In this document: positions 28,358 through 36,686 of the stretch, in pieces
Numbering within the stretch: the stretch's first letter is position 1
Layout of the letters: every line of letters begins with the position of its first letter
Source: Allobosea sp.
Lineage (GTDB): Bacteria; Pseudomonadota; Alphaproteobacteria; Rhizobiales; Beijerinckiaceae
Assembly (NCBI GenBank): GCA_024231975.1
Contig: JAAEQB010000080.1
Span: 1 to 64,000 of the forward strand
Direction of reading: 5' to 3'
Length of the DNA: 64,000 nt
Program-made: the position numbers and the translations under genes
The notes under the pieces: model-generated
What the model was told of the DNA's origin: nothing
Databases searched by the model: none
What the model saw: the letters and a program-made list of their open reading frames with translations, nothing else

Positions 28358-29728
28358 ATGGCTGAGGGGAGCTTCTATGGCGAACTCTTCGCCGACCGCG
28401 AGATGGCGGCCATCCTCGACGATCGCGCCGCGCTGCAGGGCATGCTCGATTTCGAAGCCGCCCTCGCCCGCGCCGAGGCGGAGGCCGGGGTCATCCCCAC
28501 CGCTGCAGCCGAGGCGATCGTCCCGCAATGCAAGGCCGAGCTCTACGACATCGCCGCGATCGGCAAGGCGGCGACGCTCGCCGGCAACCCGGCGATCCCG
28601 CTGGTCAAGGCGCTGACGGCCCGCGTCGCCGCCGTCGAGGCCGAGGCGGGCAAATGGGTGCATTACGGCGCGACCAGCCAGGACGTGATCGATTCCGGTC
28701 AGGCCCAGCAATACCGGGCGGCGCAGGAGCTGATCCTCGCCCGCTCCGCCAATCTCGCCCATGCGCTCGCCGCTCTCGCCCGCGAGCATCGCCGCACGCC
28801 GATGATCGGCCGCACCTTCCTCCAGCATGCGGTCCCGATTTCTTTCGGGCTCAAGGCCGCCAACTGGCTCGATCCCATCGTCGCCTTCCACGACGATTTC
28901 ATGATCTGGGGGCAGTCCGCGCATCAGCTCGGCGGCGCCGCCGGCAGCCTCGCCTCGCTCGGCGACAAGGCCGATGCGGTGTCGGAAGCCTTCGCCCGCA
29001 TCATGCCCTCGATCGGCGCCGTGCGCGTGCCCTGGCACACGCAGCGCCGGCGCCCGGCCCGGATCGCGACCGAACTCGGCCTGCTCCTCGGCCATCTCGG
29101 CAAGATGGCCGGCGACATCGCCCTGATGGCGCAGACCGAGATCGCCGAGCTCGCCGAGCCGGAAGCGCCCGGCAAGGGCGGCTCCTCCGCCATGCCGCAT
29201 AAGCGCAACCCGGTGCTGTGCACGCTGATCCTCACCGCGGCCAAGCGTGCGCCCGGGCTGGTCGGGACCATGCTCGCGGCGATGCCGCAGGAGCATGAGC
29301 GCGCCATGGGTGGCTGGCACGCCGAATGGCCGACCTTGCGTGAGCTCTTCCTGGTCGCCGGCGGCGCGCTCAACCATGCGGTCGCTCTGGCCGAGGGACT
29401 GCAGGTCTTCCCGGAGCAGATGCAGTATAATCTCGACCTGACCAACGGGCTGGTCATGGCCGAACGTGTCTCGCTCGCGCTGGCGCAGACGATCGGCCGC
29501 GGCGAGGCGCATCACCTGCTCGAGGAGGCCAGCCGCGACTGCCTCGCCAGCGGCCGCCATCTCAAGGATGTCCTGGCCGACCATCCGAAGCTCGTCGGCA
29601 AGCTCACCTCCGAAGAGCTCGACGACCTGTTCGACCCGACGACCTATCGCGGCGCGACCGATGCGATCATCGACCGCATCCTCGTGCTCTACGAGGAGGA
29701 GCGGGAATACATGGGCGGCAATGGCTGA
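28358..29728 (+). CDS. pcaB: 3-carboxy-cis,cis-muconate cycloisomerase-like lyase
   Basis: 456 residues of the fumarase/aspartase superfamily. The signature GSSAMPHKRNP is intact and the N-terminus (DREMAAILDDRAALQGMLDFEAALA) and C-terminal domain match PcaB, which lactonises 3-carboxymuconate in protocatechuate breakdown. No other pca gene is in the window, so it is an orphan and another substrate is possible. Separate purB at 42686 argues against an adenylosuccinate lyase role. Confidence 0.78.
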   Translation: MAEGSFYGELFADREMAAILDDRAALQGMLDFEAALARAEAEAGVIPTAAAEAIVPQCKAELYDIAAIGKAATLAGNPAIPLVKALTARVAAVEAEAGKWVHYGATSQDVIDSGQAQQYRAAQELILARSANLAHALAALAREHRRTPMIGRTFLQHAVPISFGLKAANWLDPIVAFHDDFMIWGQSAHQLGGAAGSLASLGDKADAVSEAFARIMPSIGAVRVPWHTQRRRPARIATELGLLLGHLGKMAGDIALMAQTEIAELAEPEAPGKGGSSAMPHKRNPVLCTLILTAAKRAPGLVGTMLAAMPQEHERAMGGWHAEWPTLRELFLVAGGALNHAVALAEGLQVFPEQMQYNLDLTNGLVMAERVSLALAQTIGRGEAHHLLEEASRDCLASGRHLKDVLADHPKLVGKLTSEELDDLFDPTTYRGATDAIIDRILVLYEEEREYMGGNG

Positions 29729-29784
29729 AGGCCCGGCGCGGCCGGAGCTGCGGCGGCGCGGCGAACGTTCGGCGGAAGCCTGCT

Positions 29785-30300
29785 TCAGAACCCGCCGAAG
29801 CGGCGATGGCGGTAGACAAGCCCCGGGCCGGAACCGCCGCCGCCGATCGCCACCACCTGGCCGATCAGGATGCGGTGGGTGGTGACACGGTGAACCGCGG
29901 CGACTCGGCAATCGAAGCTGGCGAGCGCGCTCGCCAGCACCGGCGCCCCCGTCGAAAGCTCGCCCCATTCGCCGATGGCAAAGCGCTCCTCGCCCGTCAG
30001 GCCGCGCCGGCCCGAGAACACCGTGGCGAGCTCGTGATCGGCCGCCGCCAGCGTGTTCACGCAGAAGATGCCGCTCTCCTCGATCGCCGCCAGCGTCCGG
30101 CTAGCAGCCTCGATGCAGACCAGCACGGTCGGCGGCGAGACCGAGACCGAGGCGACAGCCGTCGCCGTCAGACCCGCCCGGCCCGACGGACCGAGGGTCG
30201 TCACGATATGGGTGGCGCTCGCCACCTGCGCCATCGCCTCGCGAAAGGCCTGCGCATCGGGGAGCGCGGCGCGTAAGGCGGCATCGACCATGCTGTTCAT
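29785..30300 (-). CDS. Flavin reductase family protein
   Basis: 171 residues of the FMN-binding split-barrel flavin reductases (HpaC/RutF type): ATHIVTTLGPSGRAGLTATAV, SVSVSPPTVLVCIEAAS, and a C-terminal AVHRVTTHRILIGQVVAIG. It reduces FMN or FAD with NAD(P)H, usually to feed a two-component monooxygenase; no such partner is adjacent. It is convergent with the PcaB-like gene. Its upstream region holds an inverted repeat and a GATATATCA motif shared with the nearby GntR-controlled promoter. Confidence 0.82.
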   Translation of the reverse strand: MNSMVDAALRAALPDAQAFREAMAQVASATHIVTTLGPSGRAGLTATAVASVSVSPPTVLVCIEAASRTLAAIEESGIFCVNTLAAADHELATVFSGRRGLTGEERFAIGEWGELSTGAPVLASALASFDCRVAAVHRVTTHRILIGQVVAIGGGGSGPGLVYRHRRFGGF

Positions 30301-30324
30301 CGCCCAACTCTGCGCGAGGTTACT

Positions 30325-30356
30325 GCCTTTTATCTAAGCGCGCAGGGGTAAAAGGC
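30325..30356. promoter_or_regulatory. Inverted repeat upstream of flavin reductase
   Basis: GCCTTTTA (30325-30332) and TAAAAGGC (30349-30356) form a perfect 8-bp inverted repeat with a 16-base spacer, about 25 bases upstream of the start codon. It could be an operator or an mRNA hairpin. No protein is assigned to it. Confidence 0.4.
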
Positions 30357-30404
30357 CAGTTGCGTCAATTGTCGACATCAAGGGCGTTTCTGCGGCAAGG
30401 TTAA

Positions 30405-30413
30405 GATATATCA
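30405..30413. promoter_or_regulatory. GATATATCA motif, candidate GntR/FCD site
   Basis: GATATATCA here matches the core of the TGATATATCA palindrome at 31152-31161. It lies between the flavin reductase and the GntR stop codon, so the regulator could act on the flavin reductase promoter. Confidence 0.35.
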
Positions 30414-30427
30414 CGAAGCCTGCGCGT

Positions 30428-31114
30428 TCACTCCCGCCGCAGCGCCACCAGCAATCCGGCGCGCAGATGGTGCATCAACGCGTCGCTCGCCTCGGCAGCC
30501 GCGCCCGGTTCACCCGTTACGAGCGCTTGGGCGAGCATCGCATGGTGATGTGCCGCCGGCACGAGATCGACCTGCCGGTCGAAGAAGTACCAGGCCCGGC
30601 GGATCAGCGCCTGCAATGGCTCTACGGCGCGGCTGGCATAGGGGCTGCGCGCGGCCACTGCGACCAGCGCGTCCAGCTCCTTGTCCAGGCGCATATAGGC
30701 ATTGACGTCGTCGATCTCGGCCGCCTCACGCATCGCCCGCGCCTTGGCGAGGATGGCACTGCGCTCGCTTGGCCCGGCGCGTTTGGCCGCCTCGGCTGCG
30801 ATCAGGCGCTCCAGCACCTCGCGGGCGTCGAGCGCCGCCATCACGTCGATCGCATCGATGGCGGTGACGACGACGCCCTTGCGCGGCAGGATCTCGACCA
30901 GACCCTGCTGCGCCAGCCGGATCAACGCCTCGCGCACCGGCGTGCGGCCGACGCCGACGAGCTCGATCATCTGCGCCTCGGTCAGCACCGCGCCCGGCCG
31001 CAGCGACAGGGTCACGATCGCCTCCTCGAGACGACGATAGGCCAGATCAGACAAGCTGGCGGAGGCGCGAGCGCCGACGGAATCCTCGCCGGAAACGCGG
31101 GCATCCTCGGTCAT
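30428..31114 (-). CDS. GntR family (FCD-type) transcriptional regulator
   Basis: 228 residues. The winged helix is LTEAQMIELVGVGRTPVREALIRLAQQGL. The C-terminal FCD domain is all-helical, with probable metal or ligand histidines in PAAHHHAMLAQAL and DALMHHLRA. FCD regulators commonly repress catabolic genes and respond to a carboxylate. It is divergent from a cupin/oxidoreductase pair, with the palindrome TGATATATCA in the shared promoter region, so these are the probable targets. Confidence 0.87.
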   Translation of the reverse strand: MTEDARVSGEDSVGARASASLSDLAYRRLEEAIVTLSLRPGAVLTEAQMIELVGVGRTPVREALIRLAQQGLVEILPRKGVVVTAIDAIDVMAALDAREVLERLIAAEAAKRAGPSERSAILAKARAMREAAEIDDVNAYMRLDKELDALVAVAARSPYASRAVEPLQALIRRAWYFFDRQVDLVPAAHHHAMLAQALVTGEPGAAAEASDALMHHLRAGLLVALRRE

Positions 31115-31151
31115 GGGCGGCCCCCGTGATGCTTGACGCTTCGGATGGTGT

Positions 31152-31161
31152 TGATATATCA
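31152..31161. promoter_or_regulatory. TGATATATCA palindrome, candidate GntR operator
   Basis: A perfect 10-bp palindrome in the 118-base region between the GntR gene and the cupin gene. A second GATATATCA lies at 30405-30413 near the flavin reductase. Binding is inferred from position and symmetry. Confidence 0.5.
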
Positions 31162-31232
31162 GAACTTTCGACCAGACCGCAAGGCGAACAGGCCGGCCGA
31201 TCGGCGGTTAATAATCCACGCATGGAGGCGAC

Positions 31233-31559
31233 ATGTCGTTCACCTGCACGATCCCCGCCGTCGCCACGCTCCAGCAGGACGACGACACCGTCAGGATCAC
31301 CCGCTGGGACTTCGAACCGGGTGCGGTCACCGGCTGGCACAGCCATGGCTGGCCCTATTTCGTGATCATGCTGGTCGCCGGCACCTTGCGCATCCACGAC
31401 GGCACCAAGGAGACCGATGTGCCGCTGGCGCAAGGCCAAGCCTATATGCGCCAGGCCGGCATCCAGCACGACGTGATGAACGGCTCGCCCCACCCGATCG
31501 CCTTCGTCGAGATCGAGGTGAAGCAGCCGGCGGCGCTCAAGCTGCTGCCCACCACATGA
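31233..31559 (+). CDS. Cupin domain protein
   Basis: 108 residues forming one cupin barrel. Motif 1 gives metal-ligand candidates in PGAVTGWHSHGWPYFVIML and motif 2 in GQAYMRQAGIQHDVMNG. Function could be an isomerase, a dioxygenase or a small-molecule sensor. CATGGAGGCGAC precedes the ATG. Its stop overlaps the next gene's ATG (ATGA), so it is translationally coupled to the FAD oxidoreductase. Confidence 0.82.
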   Translation: MSFTCTIPAVATLQQDDDTVRITRWDFEPGAVTGWHSHGWPYFVIMLVAGTLRIHDGTKETDVPLAQGQAYMRQAGIQHDVMNGSPHPIAFVEIEVKQPAALKLLPTT

Positions 31560-32788
31560 AGATCGCGATCATCGGCGCCGGCATCGTCGGCTCGGCCACC
31601 GCCCATGCCCTGCTCGACGAGGGTCACGAGGTCCTGATCCTCGACAAGGAGGGCCCGGCCTTCGGTCCCTCACGCGGCAATGCCGGCATCATCGCGCACA
31701 CCGACGTGCTGCCGATCGCCAGCCCGAACATGCTGCGCAAGGTGCCGGGCTTCCTGCTCGATCCGCTCGGGCCACTGGCGATCCGCCTCGGCTATCTCCC
31801 GCACTTGCTGCCCTGGCTGGCGCGCTTCCTGCTCGCGGCGCGGCCTGCCGCCTATGAGCGCTCGATCGCCGGCATGATCACCATCCAGCAACTGGCACTG
31901 CCGGCCTGGCTGGCGCGGGCCGAAAAGGCGGGGATCAGCAACCACATCCATCGCCGCGGCGCGCTCTACACCTATAACGATCCACGCGACACCGCCGAGC
32001 TCGAAGCGCTCGCCCGGCGCCAACGCGCCGCCGGCATCGCCGTCGACATGCTGCAGCCGCAGGAATTGCGCCAGCTCGAGCCGGCGCTCGGGGACCGCTT
32101 CGCGGGCGCCGCCTTCCACCCCGATTGCGCCCATATCAGCGACCCGCTCGCGCTGACCATGGCGCTGTTCGAAGCGGCGCTGGCGCGCGGCGCCACCTAT
32201 GAGAAGGCCGAGGTCACCAACATCTCCATGGGCGAGCGCCCCGCCTTGGTCGGTCCCGATGGCTGGCAGCGCGTCGTCGATCGCGTCGTCGTCGCGGCAG
32301 GCGCCTGGTCGAAACCGCTGGCCGCCGCCATGGGCGACAATATCCCGCTCGACACCGAGCGCGGCTACAATGTCAGCTTCCCCGGAGTGACCGGCCTGAC
32401 CAGTCGCCCGATCGGCTTCAAGGATGACGGCTTCGTCATGACCCCGCTCGAAAGCGGCTTGCGCATCGGCGGTGCGGTCGAGTTCGGCGGGCTCAAGGCG
32501 CCGCCCAACCATGCCCGCACCAAGGCGCTCTACGACAAGGCGGCGAAGCTGGTGGACGGGCTGCCCGCCTTCGAGAGCGGCCGGGTCTGGATGGGCTTTC
32601 GCCCCTCGCTGCCGGATTCGCTGCCCGTGATCGGCAAGGCGAGCCGCAACCCCCATGTCGTCTACGCCTTCGGCCACGGCCATTACGGCATGACCCAGTC
32701 GACCGCGACGGCCGATCTCGTCGCCGCGCTGATCGCCGGGCGCCCGCCCGCGATCGACGTCGGCTATTTCAGCCCGCAGCGCTTCTGA
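31556..32788 (+). CDS. FAD-dependent oxidoreductase, D-amino acid dehydrogenase (DadA) type
   Basis: 410 residues. The dinucleotide fold is IAIIGAGIVGSATAHALLD, with the acidic strand VLILDKEG, and the C-terminal GYNVSFPG and SLPDSLPVIG segments match DadA/DAO-type enzymes. It probably deaminates a D- or secondary amino acid and passes electrons to quinone. The start overlaps the cupin stop by 4 bases. Likely controlled by the divergent GntR protein. Confidence 0.83.
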   Translation: MKIAIIGAGIVGSATAHALLDEGHEVLILDKEGPAFGPSRGNAGIIAHTDVLPIASPNMLRKVPGFLLDPLGPLAIRLGYLPHLLPWLARFLLAARPAAYERSIAGMITIQQLALPAWLARAEKAGISNHIHRRGALYTYNDPRDTAELEALARRQRAAGIAVDMLQPQELRQLEPALGDRFAGAAFHPDCAHISDPLALTMALFEAALARGATYEKAEVTNISMGERPALVGPDGWQRVVDRVVVAAGAWSKPLAAAMGDNIPLDTERGYNVSFPGVTGLTSRPIGFKDDGFVMTPLESGLRIGGAVEFGGLKAPPNHARTKALYDKAAKLVDGLPAFESGRVWMGFRPSLPDSLPVIGKASRNPHVVYAFGHGHYGMTQSTATADLVAALIAGRPPAIDVGYFSPQRF

Positions 32789-32866
32789 ACGGATCGCGCC
32801 GGCGTTAGACTTTGAATCGGCAGCTCAAGCAGCTGAATCAAAGCCTTCGCCAACAAGGGCAACGTC

Positions 32867-33277
32867 ATGATCCGACTCGGCTTTGCCCTTCTCCTCGCCG
32901 GCATGGCCTCGAGCTGCGCCAGCCTCGCGCCGCAGGCCTGCGCGCCCGGCCAGCAGGCCATGCTATCAGCCGAACTGCTCTTCGGCCGCAAGGTCGGCGA
33001 CCGCATCGGCGTCAGCGAGACCGACTTCCGCCGCTTCGTCGACCAGGAGGTGACGCCGCGCTTCCCTGACGGACTGACGATCCTCGACGCGACAGGGCAG
33101 TATCGCGACAACGAGCGCGGCAGGCTGATCCGCGAACCGAGCAAGCTCCTGCAGATCGCCATGCCGGACGAAGCCGGTAATCGCGACAAGCTCGCCGCCA
33201 TCGCCGAGGCCTACAAGCGCCGCTTCAGCCAGCACTCGGTCGGGCTGATCCTGAAGCCGGCCTGCGCCTCGTTCTGA
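32867..33277 (+). CDS. DUF3574 domain protein, exported
   Basis: 136 residues. An N-terminal hydrophobic leader (LGFALLLAGMASSC) looks like a signal peptide; the Cys could be lipidated, but the residue at -3 is Ala, not the usual Leu. The remainder fits DUF3574: LLFGRKVGDRIGVSETDFRRF, then VTPRFPDGLTILDATGQYR, of unknown function. It stands alone between the oxidoreductase and a transporter. Confidence 0.78.
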   Translation: MIRLGFALLLAGMASSCASLAPQACAPGQQAMLSAELLFGRKVGDRIGVSETDFRRFVDQEVTPRFPDGLTILDATGQYRDNERGRLIREPSKLLQIAMPDEAGNRDKLAAIAEAYKRRFSQHSVGLILKPACASF

Positions 33278-33408
33278 CACGTGTTTGGCTGATAGAGGAA
33301 AATGGAAACCTTGTTGCCAAAAGAGCCCATCTTATCAGTGGCCTGCCTTTCGCTCCTCAACTAGCCTGACGCAACGGCATAGAAAATGCCGACAAGGGGA
33401 ACCGCGCA

Positions 33409-34281
33409 ATGCAGGCTTCGATCCTGACCGATCTGCTGTTGCCGCTCGCCATCGGCATCGTCATGCTCGGCCTGGGCCTGAGCCTGACGATCGAGGATTT
33501 CCGCCGCGTCGCGCGCTACCCACTCGCCGTCGGCTTCGGCCTCTTCCTCCAGGTCCTGCTGCTGCCCCTCGCCGCCTTCGCCATCGCAATCGGCCTGAAG
33601 CTCTCGGCCGATCACGCCGTCGGCCTGATGCTGCTGGCGGCCGCGCCGGGCGGGGCAACCGCCAATATCTACAGCCACCTCGCCCGCGGCGACGTCGCGC
33701 TCAACATCACCCTGACGGCTGTCAACAGCCTGCTCTGCCTGTTCACCCTGCCGATCGTGCTCGACCTCTCGCTGAACTACTTCCTCGGCAACGGCCAATA
33801 TGTGCCGCCGCCGCATCGCAAGGTCATCGAGGTCGGCGCGATCATCCTGATCCCGGTCGCGCTTGGCATGCTGCTGCGGGCGCGCGCCGAACGTCTCGCC
33901 ATCCGCGCCGAGAAGCCGATCAAGATCTTCTCGATCCTCGTCCTCGCCGTACTGATCGCCGGCGCGATCTATATCGAGCGCAAGGCGCTGCTGCCGAGCC
34001 TGATCGCCGTGGGTGGCGCCTGCCTCGCCTTCAACCTCGTCAGCATGCTCGCCGGCTATCTCGCCCCGCTGGCTCTGCGCCTGCCGAAGGGACAGGCGGT
34101 GGCGATCGCCATGGAGATCGGCATCCACAACGCGGCACTGGCGATCTTCATCGCCCTCAATGTGCTGCGCAACCCGGCTGCGGCCGTGGTGCCCGGCATC
34201 TACAGCCTGGTCATGTATGTGACCGCCTCGGCCTTCGCCGTCTGGCTGCTGCGGCGGAACGCGGCGTTGCGTCCCGCCTGA
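33409..34281 (+). CDS. Bile acid:sodium symporter (BASS) family transporter
   Basis: 290 residues with about nine TM helices. Family marks include GLSLTIEDFRRVARYP near residue 22 and LAAAPGGATANIYSHLARGD near residue 75; AMEIGIHNAALAIFIA lies in the second half. BASS proteins import organic anions or keto acids with sodium. AAGGGGA precedes the ATG. The neighbouring amino-acid oxidases could link it to keto-acid transport, which is a guess. Confidence 0.85.
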   Translation: MQASILTDLLLPLAIGIVMLGLGLSLTIEDFRRVARYPLAVGFGLFLQVLLLPLAAFAIAIGLKLSADHAVGLMLLAAAPGGATANIYSHLARGDVALNITLTAVNSLLCLFTLPIVLDLSLNYFLGNGQYVPPPHRKVIEVGAIILIPVALGMLLRARAERLAIRAEKPIKIFSILVLAVLIAGAIYIERKALLPSLIAVGGACLAFNLVSMLAGYLAPLALRLPKGQAVAIAMEIGIHNAALAIFIALNVLRNPAAAVVPGIYSLVMYVTASAFAVWLLRRNAALRPA

Positions 34282-34284
34282 GGC

Positions 34285-35532
34285 TCAGTTGAACCGCGCC
34301 GGCGCGAACGGCGTCGGATCGACGAAGACCTTCTGCCCGCTGACCATCTCCGCGACCATGCGGCCTGTCACCGCCGCCAGAGTCAGGCCGTGATGGGCAT
34401 GGCCGAAGGAGAACCAGAGGTTCCGGTGCTTCGGCGCGGGGCCGATGATCGGCATCATGTCCGGCGTGCACGGCCGGTTGCCGAGCCAGGGCTCGGCATC
34501 GAGCCGCTCGCCGAGCGGGAACAGCGTCTTGGCGATCGGCTCGGCGCGGGCGAGTTGCACCGGCGTCTTCGGCGCGCCGCGATTGGCGAATTCGGCGCCG
34601 GTGGTGAGGCGCACGCCCTGGCGCATCGGCGCCAGGAAGTAGCCGCGCTCGGTGTCGAGCACCGGATGGTTCAGCACCGCGTTGCCGAGCGGCTTGTAGT
34701 GCATGTGGTAGCCGCGCTTGACCGCGAGCGGCAGGCGATAGCCGAGCCGGTTCGTCAGCACGTCGGCCCAGGGCCCAAGCGCGACGATCGCATCCGTGCC
34801 GAGCGCCTTGCTGCCGTCGGCCAGCGTCACGCTCCAGCGGTCGCCATCCTGGGTGAGCGTGCCGGCATCGCCCTGAGCGAAGCGCCCGCCGAGCTTCTCG
34901 AACAAGGCGAGATAGGCCTTGGACAGGCCGAGCGGGTCGATCACCGTCACCGGGTCGGTCCAGTGCAGGCCGCCGATCAGGCTCTGGTCAAGATGCGGCT
35001 CCTCGGCGCGCAGGTCGGTTGCGTCGAGCGCACGATGATTGAGGCCGAAATCACGCTTCCAGCGCTCGGCCTCGGCCAGGCGGGTCTCCTGCTCGAAGGG
35101 GGTCCGGAACACTTTCATCCAGCCCTTGCGGCGGAGCAGGTCGGTGGCGCCCGCTTCCTGCGCCAGCGCGTCGTGCTCGGTCACGCAATGCTCGATCAGG
35201 GTCGCGTATTTATGGGCGATCGCCTCGTGATGCGAGGCGCGCGAATGCATCCAGTACGACCACAGGAACGGCGCAAGCTTGGGGATCGCGTTCCAATGGT
35301 AGTGCGCATCGATGGTGTTGTTCATCGCGTAGCGGATGAGCGCGCCGAAATCATGCGGGAAGCCGTAAGGGTAGACGCCCTCGCGCTGGATCAGGCCGGC
35401 ATTGCCGTAGCTGGTTTCGCCGCCGGGCTGGCCGCGATCGACCAGCAGCACCGAGCGGCCCGCTTTCTGCAGATGCAGCGCCACCGAAATCCCGACGATG
35501 CCTGCCCCAACAACGATCGCGTCCGTACGCAT
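34285..35532 (-). CDS. FAD-dependent oxidoreductase, D-amino acid dehydrogenase (DadA) type
   Basis: 415 residues. The FAD fold is AIVVGAGIVGISVALHLQKAG with VLLVDRGQPG following, and the C-terminus has PIIGPAPKHRNLWFSFGHAHHG as in DadA relatives. It is a distant paralogue of the enzyme at 31556. It lies directly downstream of ctlX/ocd in the same direction but across a 185-base gap, so it may have its own promoter. A role in D-amino acid or secondary-amine oxidation is expected. Confidence 0.83.
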   Translation of the reverse strand: MRTDAIVVGAGIVGISVALHLQKAGRSVLLVDRGQPGGETSYGNAGLIQREGVYPYGFPHDFGALIRYAMNNTIDAHYHWNAIPKLAPFLWSYWMHSRASHHEAIAHKYATLIEHCVTEHDALAQEAGATDLLRRKGWMKVFRTPFEQETRLAEAERWKRDFGLNHRALDATDLRAEEPHLDQSLIGGLHWTDPVTVIDPLGLSKAYLALFEKLGGRFAQGDAGTLTQDGDRWSVTLADGSKALGTDAIVALGPWADVLTNRLGYRLPLAVKRGYHMHYKPLGNAVLNHPVLDTERGYFLAPMRQGVRLTTGAEFANRGAPKTPVQLARAEPIAKTLFPLGERLDAEPWLGNRPCTPDMMPIIGPAPKHRNLWFSFGHAHHGLTLAAVTGRMVAEMVSGQKVFVDPTPFAPARFN

Positions 35533-35717
35533 CCGACCTGCCTCCGCCAGCCTTCCCCGCTAGCAAGAATAGCGCCGTCACCGCCGCTGTCAGCCGTTTC
35601 GTCGAATATTGCGGATAACCCGGCATAGTTTCGTAGCTTCTGCCGCACATGTTGCAGTGCAGCGTTTCCGCTGGGCATCCAGGCTCATCCTGCGCAATTT
35701 TCTGCGCAGAGACATGC
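35533..35717. other. Intergenic gap with a TGCGCA inverted repeat
   Basis: 185 bases without a coding signal. CTGCGCA (35690-35696) and TGCGCAG (35703-35709) form a small hairpin just after the ctlX stop. There is no T-run, so it is not a classical terminator. Confidence 0.35.
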
Positions 35718-36668
35718 TCATCGCTGCGGCGCGTTGAGCGGGCGCGGCGTCAGATGAACGCCGGCGATGGTGCAGCGGGTTGAGCCGCCGGCGCGCTCGA
35801 TCGTCGGGATCGCGAGTGGCAGCGGCCGTGCACTCTCGCCGATGATGGCCAGCTGCTCAGGGGTCAGCGCAGCGAAGGCCGTCGCCGACAGAGCCAGGAT
35901 GCGCCCATCCCTGCCCTGCAGCTCGATCGCATTGCCGGCGAATTGCTCGATCTGCGCGTTGCTGAGCGGAACCACCCGGCGCCCGGCACGCTCGAAGCGC
36001 TCGACGATCTCGCTGCGCCGCGCCATATCGGTGATCATGTCGAGGCCGATCATGGCGAAATCGGTCGCGACGCACATCAGCACATTGGTGTGGTAGATGT
36101 CCGAGCCGTTACCGTCCTTGGCGGAGAACACCATCGGCTCGAAATTGAACTGGGTGCAGAAGCGCTCAAGGATGATCGGGTCGGTGCGCTCGGATTTGGC
36201 GGCGTAGGCGATGCGGTCGATATGATCGAGCACCATGGCGCCGGTGCCCTCGAGGAAGAGTCCGTCCGGCTCCAGGCCGGAATAGTCGATCACCTCCTGC
36301 ACCCGGTAGCGGCGCTTCAGCATCTCGATGACGTCGCTGCGGCGCTCACGCCGGCGGCTGACCGCCTTCATCGGATAGATCGCGACATGGCCGCCGGCAT
36401 GGGTGGAGAACCAGTTGTTCGGGAAGACGGAATCCGGCGTCAGCCTGCCTTCGTCCTCGAACAGGTGCACGGTGACGCCATGCTGCTCCAGCAGCGCCGC
36501 GGCCTCGGTGATCTCCTTGAAGGCGAGCTCAGCGAGATCATCCCCTTCCTCCTGCAGGCGCTGGAAATGGTTGTCGGCGGCGGTCTCGGTGTTGACCGTG
36601 AAATGATGCGGTCGGACCATGACCACGGCGGAGGGAGCCTGGACGGAAAAGGCGGGCTGGCGTGCCAT
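35718..36668 (-). CDS. ctlX: CtlX-type citrulline/arginine hydrolase, guanidino-modifying superfamily
   Basis: 316 residues of the amidinotransferase/arginine deiminase fold: VMVRPHHFTVNTETAADNHFQ at the N-terminus, PDSVFPNNWFSTHAGGHVAIYP, EGTGAMVLDH, and near the C-terminus GGSTRCTIAGVHL with the presumed nucleophilic Cys. CtlX is proposed to hydrolyse citrulline to ornithine. The gene follows ornithine cyclodeaminase by 18 bases in the same direction, so the pair would convert citrulline through ornithine to proline. Confidence 0.85.
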   Translation of the reverse strand: MARQPAFSVQAPSAVVMVRPHHFTVNTETAADNHFQRLQEEGDDLAELAFKEITEAAALLEQHGVTVHLFEDEGRLTPDSVFPNNWFSTHAGGHVAIYPMKAVSRRRERRSDVIEMLKRRYRVQEVIDYSGLEPDGLFLEGTGAMVLDHIDRIAYAAKSERTDPIILERFCTQFNFEPMVFSAKDGNGSDIYHTNVLMCVATDFAMIGLDMITDMARRSEIVERFERAGRRVVPLSNAQIEQFAGNAIELQGRDGRILALSATAFAALTPEQLAIIGESARPLPLAIPTIERAGGSTRCTIAGVHLTPRPLNAPQR

Positions 36669-36686
36669 CGAACGATCCTCGCAGGG

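Noticed and set aside
28358..29728. Second adenylosuccinate lyase
   Set aside because: It shares the superfamily signature, but overall segments fit PcaB and a normal purB is at 42686.
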